DNA of 64,000 nt, from contig NC_081411.1 in assembly GCF_030272615.1 (NCBI RefSeq), positions 835,500,136 to 835,564,135 of the forward strand, read 5' to 3'. The position numbers and the translations under genes are program-made. The notes below the pieces were generated by a model, which was not told the origin of the DNA, did no database searches, and worked only from the letters and a program-made list of their open reading frames with translations. Source of the DNA: Cryptomeria japonica (Eukaryota; Streptophyta; Pinopsida; Cupressales; Cupressaceae). The stretch's first letter is position 1, and every line of letters starts with the position of its first letter. Of the stretch, positions 46,101-57,761 are shown piece by piece.

Positions 46101-47197
46101 GCATTATATGGATTGAAAAAAGCACCAAGAGCATGGTATGAAAGATTGCACTCTCACTTAGTGAAGATAGGTTTTCAAAGAACCAAAGAAGACAGTAATA
46201 TATATCTCAAGATAGAAGAAGATAAAATACTAGTAAGTGAGGTATTTATTGATGATATCATTTTTGGAGGTAATGATGATATGTGTCATGATTTTGCTAA
46301 TGAAATGAAGAGTGAATTTGAGATGTCACTAGTAGGCGAGATAAAAAATTCATAGGTTTGCAAATCCAACAGATGAAGGAAGGAATTTTCATCACACAGT
46401 CCAAGTATGTGAAAGAAGTGTTGAAAACTTTTGGAATGGGAGACTATAAACCAATTGGAACACCAATGGTTACAGGCTGTAAATTGTCTAAGTAAGATAA
46501 TTCTGCATTAGTTGATGAAAAGGAGTACAGATCTATGATAGGTAAACTACATTATGTTGTCCACAATAGACCGAATATTTCTCATGCAGTAGGATTGGTT
46601 GCCAGATTTCAGAAAAGTCCGAAGGAGATACACATGGTTGCAACCAAAAGAATTTTCAGATACCTGAAAGGCACAATTGATTATGGATTATGGTATCCAT
46701 ATGCAAAAGACTTTGACTTAAAGGTCTATACCAATGTAGATTGGGCATACAATGTTGATGACAGCAAGAGTACAACCAAAGCAACATTTTTTCTTATAGG
46801 CAGACTAGTGTCTTGGAGCAGCAAGAAATAGAGTTATATCTCTCAATCAACCGTAGAAGCTAAATATGTTGCAGCTTACATGAATTGTACCCAAATAATT
46901 TGGATGAAACACATTTTGGAAGGTTTCAAGTTGAAGATATTAGAACCGGTAAGAATTTTCTATGATAACACAAGTGTTATAAACATTTCCAAGAACTCGG
47001 TGTTGCATGCTAGAACAAAGCATATAGAGCTTAAGTATCATTTCCTGAGAGAGAAAGTGCAAAGAAAAGATGTATCACTGGATCATGTATCTACTAAAGA
47101 ACAACTAGCAGATATCTTTACTAAACATCTACCTCGGGCTACATTTGAATATCTTAGAGGTAAGTTAGGGGTTGTACCCCTACATGAAGTCAATTAA
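43150..47197 (+). pseudogene. Copia gag-pol polyprotein, broken by stops and frameshifts
   Basis: Gag (43,150-43,880) is almost unreadable. Then in order: zinc knuckle ACNRIGHIVANCPN (first Cys lost) near 43,948; protease WIIDSGCSHHMTGD near 44,190; integrase zinc part CKECQLGKM (44,657) and catalytic part with DQGGEFTSEEF and NGIAERNNRSV near 44,940-45,065. Next come an acidic linker (45,450-45,600) and reverse transcriptase (45,816-46,355) with VYQMDVKSTFLNG, KALYGLKKAPRAWYERL and the active-site FIDDIIFG. RNase H (46,535-47,197) ends HARTKHIELKYHFLRE and KEQLADIFTKHLPR. There are frameshifts between 44,362 and 45,471 and near 46,345 (A run), plus many stops. No env-like frame follows; only 328 bp separate the stop from the LTR. 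Confidence 0.92.
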
Positions 47198-47525
47198 GCA
47201 GATGTGGAAGACATCGGTCCTAGAGCCTATTGAAAATATTGAAGAAGGATTGGTGTAGAGTGGAGCTACTTCATAGGGGGAGCACCTAGTTGCAGATAGG
47301 TGAAGCATGAAACTGTATGGTTTACTTTCACTTTGGCATTGATGTCAAAGGGGGAGAAGAAATGTATATGATTGATTATTGATGATATGAAGATACAGTT
47401 GAAGGACAAAATATGATTGGAAAATGTAAACCAAGACTCCTATACCTGTGTATGTGCTTTACTCTCAATCATGACAATCAAATGGTATTGATATTTGTAT
47501 TGCCATCAATGCCAAAGGGGGAGAA
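47198..47525 (+). other. Copia 3' untranslated part with two purine tracts
   Basis: AAAGGGGGAGAA at 47,514-47,525 abuts the 3' LTR and is the polypurine tract. A close copy, GATGTCAAAGGGGGAGAAG, lies about 170 bp upstream (47,342). A weaker AGGGGGAGCA is at 47,276. Confidence 0.85.
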
Positions 47526-48933
47526 TGTTGGCATTGCATTAAGATTGCATTGACGAAGTATAGTGTTGTCATTGATGTCAATAGTAACCAGTAATGAATT
47601 TGTATTGCAACCGGTAATGATGCAGTAATCAACCGATAGTAAAGCAGTAAAGGCAACCAGTATTATCGAAGCAAAGATAAACTGGTAACCCTAACCAGTT
47701 GAGAAGCAAATCCCTAACAGATGGAGCTTGGAGAATCAATTGTGATGATCTATAACCGAATGATGATCGAAGATGAAGATACCACGTATGCATGTTGCAA
47801 ATGATGAGTTTTGAAATGGATTTGGCATGTAGAGATAACCTTTTATCTTGGGAATGATCAATTGCATAGTATGAAGTGACAAACGCGTGATGAGCTACAG
47901 GATTCAAAGTATGGTGATCCAGGAGCAATTGAAGTTGTTTAGAAGAATGTGTAGTTGATTGCTATGTAATCTAATGATCAAGATTGAGCTAATATGTTTG
48001 TAATCTCTATGAGATCTGTAGGGTTTGTGTTGTGTTACCAACCTATTGTATTTGTTTTTAAGGTCGGTGAGTTGTTTTTAATTGTGTTGGTAAATTTGGC
48101 TGAGTGTGATTGTTGCCAAATCAGAAGGTGTGTCTGCAGAATGTTGTGAAGGCAGATAGGAGTAGAAAAGGATCTGATTAAGCAAGGTAGTGCTATTACC
48201 AGATCATCAAAGAACTTGTTGCTCTCTAACCATTATAACAATTAAATCTCTTAATTGGGTAAGCTTTAACAGGCTTGTTGTTGAAATCCACTAACCAAGT
48301 GATCCATTAGCTTGGATTTGAAATCCTCCACCGAGGTTACCTTTAACAGGGTATTAATAACCTTTAATAGGGTATTGTAGTCAGTCCCTTAATCGGGTGG
48401 TCCTTAACCGAATCTGTTCTTAACAAGACATTATTGTATAAGCTTCTAAGAAGGCTTGTCTCCTAATAGGGCGAACTTCAGAAGAGTTCAGAATACTTGT
48501 GGCTATTCATCCCCACCGTGGTTTTTCCCATTTGGGTTTCCACATGAAAAATCATTATGTCAAGTGGTGAATGATTTTGTGGATGTGTTTTTGATATGGT
48601 TGATATGAATGACTGTTAAATCCACTTAGATATGTTTAGATGACCGAAAATGATCTGAAATGTGCTCTTATTGATATTAGTAAAGTGGTTTAATGTTTTG
48701 GTCTTATGGTATTTAAGTTTCAGATCTGTTGCATTGTATCATTGATGTTTTGGTCAACCAGTAAAGTTTGACAGTCCAATTGTAGTTTTTGATACAGAGA
48801 CTAAACCAGTTAGTTTAGTGATTTGATTCTGAGTTGAAAGTTTGTTTGGTGAAATTTTAGGTTATTTTCTATCTACTGATCCACCCCCCCTCTTAGTAGT
48901 TGACTGGATTTTTATAGTTTCATCATATTATCC
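47526..48933 (+). repeat. 3' LTR of the Copia element
   Basis: About 1,408 bp from TGTTGGCATTGC to the TATTATC near 48,932. It keeps CATCCCCACCG (48,508) and the word array at 48,240-48,480, with one word duplicated (TTTAA(C/T)AGGGTATT at 48,350 and 48,368) relative to the 5' LTR. Confidence 0.9.
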
Positions 48934-49099
48934 GCCTCCAAAGGCAGGGATGCTAAGAGTAGCACTAAATCCTTAGCATAAATGTTGAAATAGTTGTCCC
49001 ATCGGGCGTGCCAAAAACTGTGGTATGGTCGGTGGCTTGAGATGGGACTAGATTTTTTCTTGGATTCTTTAAACTAGTCCCACCAGGCGTGCCAAAAAC
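48934..49099 (-). other. Leader of the older gypsy element with two primer-site-like copies
   Basis: On the minus strand CAGTTTTTGGCACGCC, followed by (T/C)GGTGGGAC or a close variant, occurs at 49,101-49,077 and again at 49,020-48,996, with two mismatches over 25 bp. The copy next to 49,100 adjoins a possible LTR edge (plus-strand TGATGTCAC at 49,100) and would be the primer site. The tRNA is not identified. Confidence 0.5.
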
Positions 49100-49714
49100 T
49101 GATGTCACAAAAGTTGAACCCGCTTGATGAACTCCTTGATCATCAACCTTGTGCAACATGGAAAGAACCTCCAAAGTGTGGGACTTGCAAAAGTGAGGTT
49201 GAATCTTCGGAGAAGGCTGACTTCCTTTTCAATCCAAATGCAGTGTGTTGGACCAACCCAACACATGAAAGTATACTCTACTGCTTTGCCAAGGAAAAGG
49301 GAGAAAGAGGAAAGGGATACTGAAAGAAGGGAAAAGGGGTTTGCACTGAGATTGAAATTGTGATCTCCCCAGCATCAACAAAACTTGTCCAAGGCATACA
49401 CAAGGTTCTATTTAAATTAGTTATTTGAGAAAAGATGAAGGTTGAGGTTCTTATACGATACAAAGGGAGCTAACAATTAGCTCAGAAAATGTATTCAAAG
49501 ATGGATTTCACATAATCAGCTACAACTAAGAAAACGAAAAAGACATGTATTAATAAATAAAGGTGATGATTCACACAGAATTGAAAGAACTGAAACTAGA
49601 TAAAACATGAAATTTTTATTGATGTAGGGCAAAGCAATTTTTACAAATGCAGAGAAACATAAGTTTTCTGCAGAAGAAAAGAAGAGAAGATCCTTTGGAA
49701 AGATACAAAAATTG
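49100..49714 (-). mobile_element. Part of the older gypsy 5' LTR, split by the chromovirus
   Basis: It starts TGATGTCACAAAAG beside the primer-like sequence and runs to the target duplication CCTTT at 49,715. It probably resumes at 61,135. No matching second LTR remains in the window, so the assignment rests on position and the TG edge. No gene is seen. Confidence 0.4.
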
Positions 49715-49719
49715 CCTTT

Positions 49720-52715
49720 TGTAAAGACGTCAATCTAGGATCTAACCCTAAACTACTCTTTATTCATAAATAAACTTAAAATTTCAATCTCTAAGCATAT
49801 TTTATACAAGATATAAGCAACATCGAATATATCATAATAATGCACATGAATAATACAATATCCAATACTAAGAAGTTCTTATTTCCTACTTAGGCTTCCA
49901 AATTTCCTTAAGAATATACAAGAAGATGCATCCGTCGATCTTTAGTCTGAGTCGCTTCCTTCTTTCTTTTGAACGCAGACGAGAACAAGAATCAGGCACT
50001 TTTTCCACCCAACCTTGAAGCTTACGCTTCCCCAGAATTCTTGGTCAATCAAGAATACCTGATCCTGCACGAATTGGTTTAACCAAAGAATTCGAAAGCA
50101 AGAGGGAATCTGGTGCATGCCTAGATAATATATGCATTTTCATTTTTCCTACTTCATTCTAAGAAACAAGCATTCGCTATCATACTAGGATGTGGTAGAG
50201 AGTATAAATAAGGAATTTCCATCTTTTTCTATGGATAATTCAATCAATAACTCGACCGAGTATATGCCATGCACAGCAAAATAATAGTTGGAAAAAGCAA
50301 CTATTCTCCCTAAAACATCCACATTCGGCACCCATCCCGAAAGGTAAATTTTTCTAACTCAAGCTTAACCCTAGCTTGATTCCCTCAAACACAATTTCTA
50401 TTGAGAATACAATCTTTCTTTTAAAACAAAAATAGAGATATCATTTTTGTTTACTAATCATTACTTGTTTAATATATCTATCGAAGACAATCTTTCATAT
50501 TTTGGAAAAACGATAAACTTTTATAAGCAATAATCTTAAAATCAATCTTTCATCTAAAATAAAGTACATACAAAAGAAGGTGTTAAACATGTATGAAATT
50601 AATCTCATATGTAACCAAAAGTACGCAAACACAATCTAAAAATCGAATTAAAACTAATTATTTTTGTGTAAAATACGATATTAACAACATCTTTTCTCTA
50701 AATTCTTTTCTTCTATTCCACAATGGTTTACAAAGCATTTCAAATACGATATTAATAATTGATACCCATTTGGACGTACATATCTATTATCTAAACTTCC
50801 ATCTCTACACATTTTATACCAAATTTAACAAATAAAATAAAACATAAACAAAGGATTCTAACCTCTTGTAAACTTAGAGTGGATTGTAAGCTTTTGACCT
50901 TGTCGTTCTTCATCAAATGATTCCACGCCTTGATCACAAGTCTCTCTTTCTCTCCAACTATTCTTATCTCTATCCAACTATCTCTCTATCGCTCAATCTC
51001 CACGATATTATCCAACTATTCTTCATCTACATCCAACTATTCTTCCTCTATCTCAAACTATTCTTCCTCTCTATCTAACTATTCTTCCTCTATCTCAAAA
51101 TATTCTTCCTCTCTATCAAACTATTCTTCCTCTCTATCAAACTATTCTAACCCTCCCTTCAAGAAATTATCGCTCTTCTAATCTCGTGTGAAAAAGAATG
51201 AAAAAATGAGTGTGTGTATACATCTATTTATTCTAGTCTTTGGCTATGTTTGCTGCTATCCTCTGGGTCTTATTTACTGTTCCACTATTTCTATTGTCAT
51301 GTGGTTGTAACTATAATCTCCACGCATTCTTATGAATTAAATACCACCCTCTATTTGTGGCAAGTTCGAGTCTTATTGTTAAAAACTTCCAACCATTTCA
51401 GTTGGAGCTTGATTGTTGCATGGAATCTGTCGACTTCTTATCCATCGTGGATCGGATTTGCATGCCAAGTCTAAATCAATTTAAGTTCTTTTTATATGTG
51501 TCAATCAAGGCAGATATCATGGCTTATGTGTTTTACACATTATTTACGTTTTGATAGGAGTAGTGGTAGTCGGTGGTATCTCCCTTAAGCTACGCCTACC
51601 TTAAACATCTTACCTTTAATTGCCTCCCACCGCATTTGACCTATGTTAAAGGCTTTGACAACGGCTACCGTGGGTGAAGGAAGACTATTAACAAACTGAC
51701 CAAAGCGGCTCTTCCTTTGGCTTCAATGGTCGACTACCCTTTTTCAACCCGCCACCTTTATTAACATGTTTAATAAAGTGATATATTATATTATATTTGT
51801 AATATGGTTTGTTTTATAATTTATTTATAAATGACTTTTCATTAATATAAAACATTAGACTTTGTTTATAATAAATTCTTTGATAAACCTTTTCTTTGAT
51901 AAAATATATATATTGGATTTTCATTTCCTAATTTAAATTTCATAAATACATATTCAATATTTACAAATAGAGGATCAAATTATTATTAGACAAATTTCGT
52001 ATGAATAGACAAATCATTTGACGAAGTCAAATTTCACGATAATTGGTTATTGATATATGTATATGATTGAATAAATTTCTCATAGATATATACTATACTA
52101 TTATTCAATTTACAAAATTAAACTCGTAAGTACAATTTTCATACATTTATACATATCTAAAAAGAACATTAAACCTAGGGTCAATATTCATTTTTGAATC
52201 GTTTATACATTTTATCTCTTTTAACAATAAAGCATAATATTTTCACAATTACTCAGACAACTTAGATTTAATTCAAACACTACTCACATTATGCAATTAA
52301 TGCACATGTATAAACATTTAAATCAATCTACTTCTTATTCCAAATTCATCATTTCAATTTGAACAAATACTCAAATAAGGTCATTTAAATCATCCATATT
52401 TTCAAGATGCAAATTATAAATCCTAATGTGGTGTGTGAGAGATTCCCTTTTCCATCGAAGTCGTTCAGTTAAAAGAAATTCTACCTGATTCGTGTTCTCG
52501 CCTTCGACCTCCTTCACCTCATCCTGCATTACTTGCACTCAAAAATTTATCAGTATTGACAAACCCAAAAGAATATTGAATTTCATATCATTTGTAGGAG
52601 TAAAAAGCATACTATATTTCCTCACACTAGATGATGAATAATCTAATCTATTTTAAATTTCAAAATCACATTACATCTTTAAATTGCACAATATTAAATA
52701 AAATGATTCGTGACA
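49720..52715 (-). repeat. 3' LTR (minus sense) of the chromovirus
   Basis: 2,996 bp. It includes 77 bp (49,916-49,992) that are missing in the other LTR. Open frames inside it, such as 50,930-51,181, come from a 21-bp minisatellite and are not genes. Confidence 0.95.
51012..51149. repeat. 21-bp minisatellite in the left LTR
   Basis: About six units of the form CAAACTATTCTTCCTCTCTAT occur in a row with small variation. The same array is at 59,420-59,555 in the other LTR. Confidence 0.88.
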
Positions 52716-52730
52716 TCCTTCCCCTCTTGG
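52716..52730 (-). other. Polypurine tract of the chromovirus
   Basis: CCAAGAGGGGAAGGA on the minus strand directly precedes the 3' LTR start TGTCACGAATC. Confidence 0.9.
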
Positions 52731-52911
52731 AAGAGACATCGTCTTGATGTCTTGCCACTCATCAATATTCACAAAACCATAATATCTCACAAATTGTCAA
52801 TCTTACCTCAAATTCAAATAATAATACCAAGAGCACACAGGCTATCCAAGTTTACATCATAAAATAATAATAATTGTTTCAAAATATCTTAAATTAAATA
52901 GCAGTTATTTC

Positions 52912-55900
52912 CTAAGAAAGTAAATGAGGAAAATGATGGTCAATCGTCTCAGCATCCTCCCAAGTAGCACTATCCTCAGAATATTGGTCCCATTGAACCT
53001 TATACTGAATGAAATATCTACTAGGTAGCTTCACACTACGCTGATCTAGGATTCTGATGGGCTCCACTAGCACCACCCCTGGATCATGAACCTGTAAGGT
53101 TTGCCAATCAAGAATATGAGATGCATCAGCATTGTAAGGTTTCAATAAAGACACATGAAACACATTATGGATTCGAGCTAGAGTAGGGGGTAAAGCTAAT
53201 CTATAAGCAACTGGATTGATAACCTCCAGTACATCAAAGGGTCCCACATATCTTGGAGCCAATTTTGATGATTTTCCAAACGAGATAGAGCTCTTATGAG
53301 GTTTGACTCTCAAAAAGACTTTGTCTCCTGTAGCGAATTGTCTAAAAGTTCTATTTCGGTCTACATAACTCTTTTGTCGGTCAGCTGCTTCCTTCAATCT
53401 ACTCTTAATCAATACCATTTGTTCATCCATTTCTTTAAGTAAATCTGGACCAATAATGATCCTATCCTCTAGTCTATCCCAGCTGATAGGTGTGTGACAT
53501 TTTCGCCCATAGAGTGCTTCAAAAGGTGCCATACCTAATGATGCATGAAAGGAGTTGTTATAAGCAAATTCAACTAAGGGCAAGTACTCCTCCCATTTGT
53601 ACTGCTGATCCATGCAATACATTCTCAAGAGATCCTCCACTACCTGATTAACCCTTTCTGTTTGGCCGTCAGTCTGAGGATGATATGCTGAGCTAAAATT
53701 TAGCCTTGTTCCCAATGCTGCATTCAATGTTGTCCAAAATCTAGAAGTCATCCTGGTATCCCTATCAGATATTATAGTTTCTGGAACTCCATGTAACCGA
53801 AAAATTTCTTGCAAAAATTTCTTGGCAAGAACAAATGATCCATCTTTTAGATTACCAGGTATGAAATGTGAAACTTTTGTCAACTTGTCCACCACTACTA
53901 AGATAGTGTCATGCTTATTCTTACTCATCGGTAATCCTTGGATGAAATCCATACTGATTACCTGCCACTTGTATTCTGGTATAACATGTTGAAATAGAAG
54001 TCCTCCTAGATGAACATGTTCAGCTTTCACTCTTTGACATTCCAGACATTGTGCTACATACTCAACCACTTCTTTCCAGAGTTTAGGCCAGAAATACAAT
54101 GTTTTCAAATCAGCTACCATCTTTGTTATTCCAGGGTGTCCTGAATAAGGTGTATTGTGCATCTCATGTAAGATCAACTTCCTCAACTCTCCTCCTTTTG
54201 GTATATACATCCTTCCTTGATATCTCAAAATACCCTCTGGTTCTATCTCATATCCATCATAGCGATGGTCTGAAGAGTCTCTTTCTAATGCTTGTTTAAC
54301 TCTTATATAATGTTCATCTTCGGGAAGATTCTACAACACTTGTTGCTTTAAATTTGTCCTTGTTGTAACCATTGCAGATAGATGTCTTCTTCTGCTGAGA
54401 GCATCGGCTACTCTATTTTCCTTCCCTTGGATATATTCAATACGAAAGTCATACTCACTTAGAAATTCAAGCTACCTTCTCTGTCTTTCATTTAGGTTAG
54501 GTTGTGTAAAAATATACTTCAATCCTAAATGATCCGTTTTAAGCTCAAAAGGCTTCCCTAAAAGGTAATGCCTCCACATTTGTAATGCATGCACAATAGC
54601 TAGTAGTTCTAAATCATGCGGAGCATAATTCATCTCATATTGCTTTAGCTTTTGTGATTCATATGCAACCACCTTTCCTTCTTGCATCAATACTACTCCT
54701 ACACCTTCACCTGAGGCATCTGTAATTACTACAAAATGTCCGTTGGGATCTGGTATTGTTAATACTGGTGCTGTTGTCAATTTCTGCTTCAGGAGGTGAA
54801 ATTATTCCTCGCATTTCTCAATCCATTCAAACCTTTTTTCCTTTTTTTGAAGTGAGGTAATTGGTGCCGCTATCCTGGAAAATCCTTCCACATATTTTCT
54901 ATAATATCCTACAAGTCCCATAAAACTTCGAACTTCTAAAACATTCTGGGGCATTGGCCAATCTACTATTGCTTCTAACTTTGCAGGATCAACTGAAATT
55001 CCTTCGGCAGATATGACATGACCTAAGTATTGCACCTTTTCCTGAAAGAAGGCACACTTAGAGAATTTCCCATAAAGTTCACGATCTCTCAAACATTGCA
55101 AAACTATCCTCAGGTGCTTCTTATGTTCTTCTTCATTCTTAGAATAGATCAATATGTCATCAATGAAGATTAAAACAAAGTCATCCAAGTATTCTCTGAA
55201 AATACTATTCATGAGGTTCATGAATACTGCTGGGGCATTAGTTAAACCAAATGGTACAACTGTGAATTCATAGTGCCCATACCTTGTTCGGAATGTAGTT
55301 TTAGGAATATCTTCATCCTTAATCCTTAACTGATGATATCTGGATTGAAGATCGGTCTTGGAGAAAACAGATGCACCTTTCATTTGATCAAATAATTCAT
55401 CTATCCTTGGTAGAGGATATCTGTTTTTGATGGTTACTTTATTCAACATCCTATAATCAATGCATAACCTCAAAGTACCATCTTTCTTCTTTACAAAGAT
55501 CACTGGTGCATCCCACGGGGATACGCTTGGTCTAATAAAACCTTGCCTAAGCAATTCTTGCAATTGAGCCTTAAGCTCATACAGTTCTGTCATTGTCATT
55601 CTATATGGAGCCTTAGATTGCGGCTTCATTCCAGGTAAGAGTTCTATAGAAAAATCGAACTCTCTCTTAGGTGGTAACTTGGTAAGATCTTCTGGAAAAA
55701 TATCTAGAAACTCTGCAAGGACAGGATAATCTGTAGGACTTTTCTCTACATTATTCAAATCATTAACCATGACGGCAATGACGGAACATCCTTTTCTTTG
55801 GGCCTTCTTGAGTTGCATCGCCGAAATGTATCTCAATTCAAGAGGACTTTGAGATCCAAAAATTTCAACGGAATTCCCAAAATCATCCATGCAACTAATG

Positions 55901-57303
55901 ACCTTATCTTCACAGTTCACTATGGCTTTATGTTCAGTCAACCAATTAATACCTAAGATCACATCATATGATCCTAGTGGTGCAACATAAAGGTTAACTT
56001 GGGTTTGGAAACTAGGAAGTTCTAATTCACTGCAAAATAGACATGTATCTACCCTCTTTTCTGCTCGATTTTCATATTGAACCATCCATGAATTTGAAAT
56101 ATAACCAGGTTTAACAGATATTCTAGAAACTACTTGTGGATCAATAAAACATTCAGTAGCTCCCGTATCTATTAAAATAGAAACTGATTGTCCAAAGAGC
56201 TTACCCGTGATCTGGATAGGTGCAGCTTGGAAATCAGCTTGATGATTGTCGACAGCAGCGTGAATCTGATGTTGAGGGGCTCCTTGCTGATATGATCCTC
56301 TCTATGCTGGGGTACGATGTGGACAATTGGAGGTGTAATGACTCCCTCCACAATTATAACACCCATCCCTAGGACCAGGATGGCCACCTGACCTTCCTTT
56401 GTCCATATTCTGTCGAGCATTGGTGTTATAGTTTGCTTTCTTATTTCCATCCTGATTTGCTCTTCCTTTTTCCTGGGTGTTGGGTCCCCTCTTAAGAATT
56501 CTTATCTGCCGATTTTTGCTATTGTGATTCCTTTGTAAATTTCTATTCCCAAAATTCGGTCGGTGGTTCTCATTCTTTCAGAGGTTCCCCAACTGCTGTA
56601 ACTTCTGCTCTTGCTTAGTCGCCTTTTCAAATACCTCCACCATACTTAATGGATTATGGATATCCACCTCCGATCCTATATGGGTTCTTAATCCCAAAAT
56701 GAACTTCCGAATGCGGAACCTTTCATCCATCTGGTATTGTGGAACATACTTAAGGAGATTAGTAAATTTCTCCCAGTACTGTGTTACCGACATACTACCT
56801 TGAGTAAGGTTTTGAAATTCTGTCATCTTTTTGTCGAAGAATAACTGTGGAAGCCACCTTTTCTTAAAGGATTGTAAAAACAAATCCCAAGTGATCTCTC
56901 TTGGTTGTAGTTTCCTTTCTGACTTTTCATTGTCCCACCAAGTAGCAGCTTCACCAGACAATTGATAAGCAACCCAAACTGCCTTGGTTTCATTTGACAT
57001 ATTACGGAGACCAAAATATTTCTCCATTTCAATTACCCATGCCTCTGCACCATTGCCAATTGTTTTTCCATCAAACTTTGGCGGGGCTATCCTTTTCAAA
57101 GACTTTGCTAGCTCTTCTTCTATTCTGGCTTGGTTGTCGGGTTGCTCCTCAACCCTTGGGGCTTCCCGTCGAACTTCTCCAACCCTTCGAACTTCTTGTT
57201 CGAGATCATTCATCCTTGCACTTTGTTGATTGAGCAGATCAAGAATTTGATCTAACCTTTCGTTCCCATTACTTGACCCTGCCCTTGTGGTTCTTGAGGC
57301 CAT
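52912..57303 (-). pseudogene. Chromovirus gag-pol polyprotein, 1,463 codons with five in-frame stops
   Basis: One minus-strand frame from the ATG at 57,303 (MASRTTRAGSSNGNERLDQI) to the stop at 52,912. Gag capsid domain about codons 70-240; zinc knuckle CYNCGGSHYTSNC near codon 320; protease [11 protein letters not shown] with D379. Reverse transcriptase follows with the active site [11 protein letters not shown], then RNase H. Integrase has the zinc part (HxnH, CLECQR), catalytic residues in ISMDFIQGLP, TIISDRDTRMTS and YHPQTDGQTERVNQ, and a GPY/F region. The C-terminal chromodomain reads YFIQYKVQWDQYSEDSATWE. The frame is broken by TGA 56,578 (codon 242), TAG 56,302 (334), TAA 54,802 (834), TAG 54,472 (944) and TAG 54,331 (991), with no frameshift. 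Confidence 0.95.
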
Positions 57304-57761
57304 TTCTATTTATTCATTCTACAACAAGGAGATATTGATAATTCTTAGCGATAAGAGACATATTTGCTATGTTACGTCTTTCATAACTTTTATAATATTC
57401 CCTAACTTATAGCCTTATAAAGCAACTAGAGAGTTTAATACTCCTATTGAATTAATTAAGAAAAACAATATAAATTTAAAACATAACAATATCAAATAAT
57501 TTCATTCTACTTCTTTCCCATTTACTATATAAGTTAGGTTCAAAGTATATATATAGATATCATTAAGGAATACACAATTTTTAACTCAAAATACAATAGA
57601 AGACATATTTATTGATAATAGAAGAGGATACATCTTTATTTTATAGTAGAAGAGAATACATCTTTATTTTATAGTAGAAGGGATTACATCCTTATTCGGT
57701 AATAGAAGTAAAGATATTTTATTGAAGTGTTGTAACACGTTACATCACTCATCGAGAGGAG
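57304..57761 (-). other. Leader between extra ORF and gag
   Basis: AT-rich with no frame. A short triplication of CATCTTTATTTTATAGTAGAAG-like text lies at 57,600-57,700. Confidence 0.6.

Larger units (their letters stand above)
41691..48933 (+). mobile_element. Full-length but decayed Copia element, 7.2 kb
   Basis: LTRs of about 1.4 kb flank an initiator-Met primer site, a degenerate gag-pol and a purine tract. The first LTR base pair is changed (GG instead of TG), the final CA of the 3' LTR is changed, and no target duplication is evident. The LTR style (1.4 kb, C-rich block before the primer site, doubled AAAGGGGGAGA) and gene order (protease, integrase, RT, RNase H) fit the SIRE/Maximus-like Copia group; this is inference. 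It sits within the older gypsy gag/leader region. Confidence 0.88.

Noticed and set aside
47198-47525. Env-like third ORF after Copia pol
   Set aside because: Only 328 bp remain and no frame is open; no transmembrane pattern.
50930-51181. Ser/Asn/Tyr-rich open frames in the chromovirus LTRs
   Set aside because: Produced by the 21-bp minisatellite, not a gene.
51214-51554. Overlapping open frames repeated at 59,622-59,962
   Set aside because: Their conservation simply reflects the two LTR copies; no coding features.
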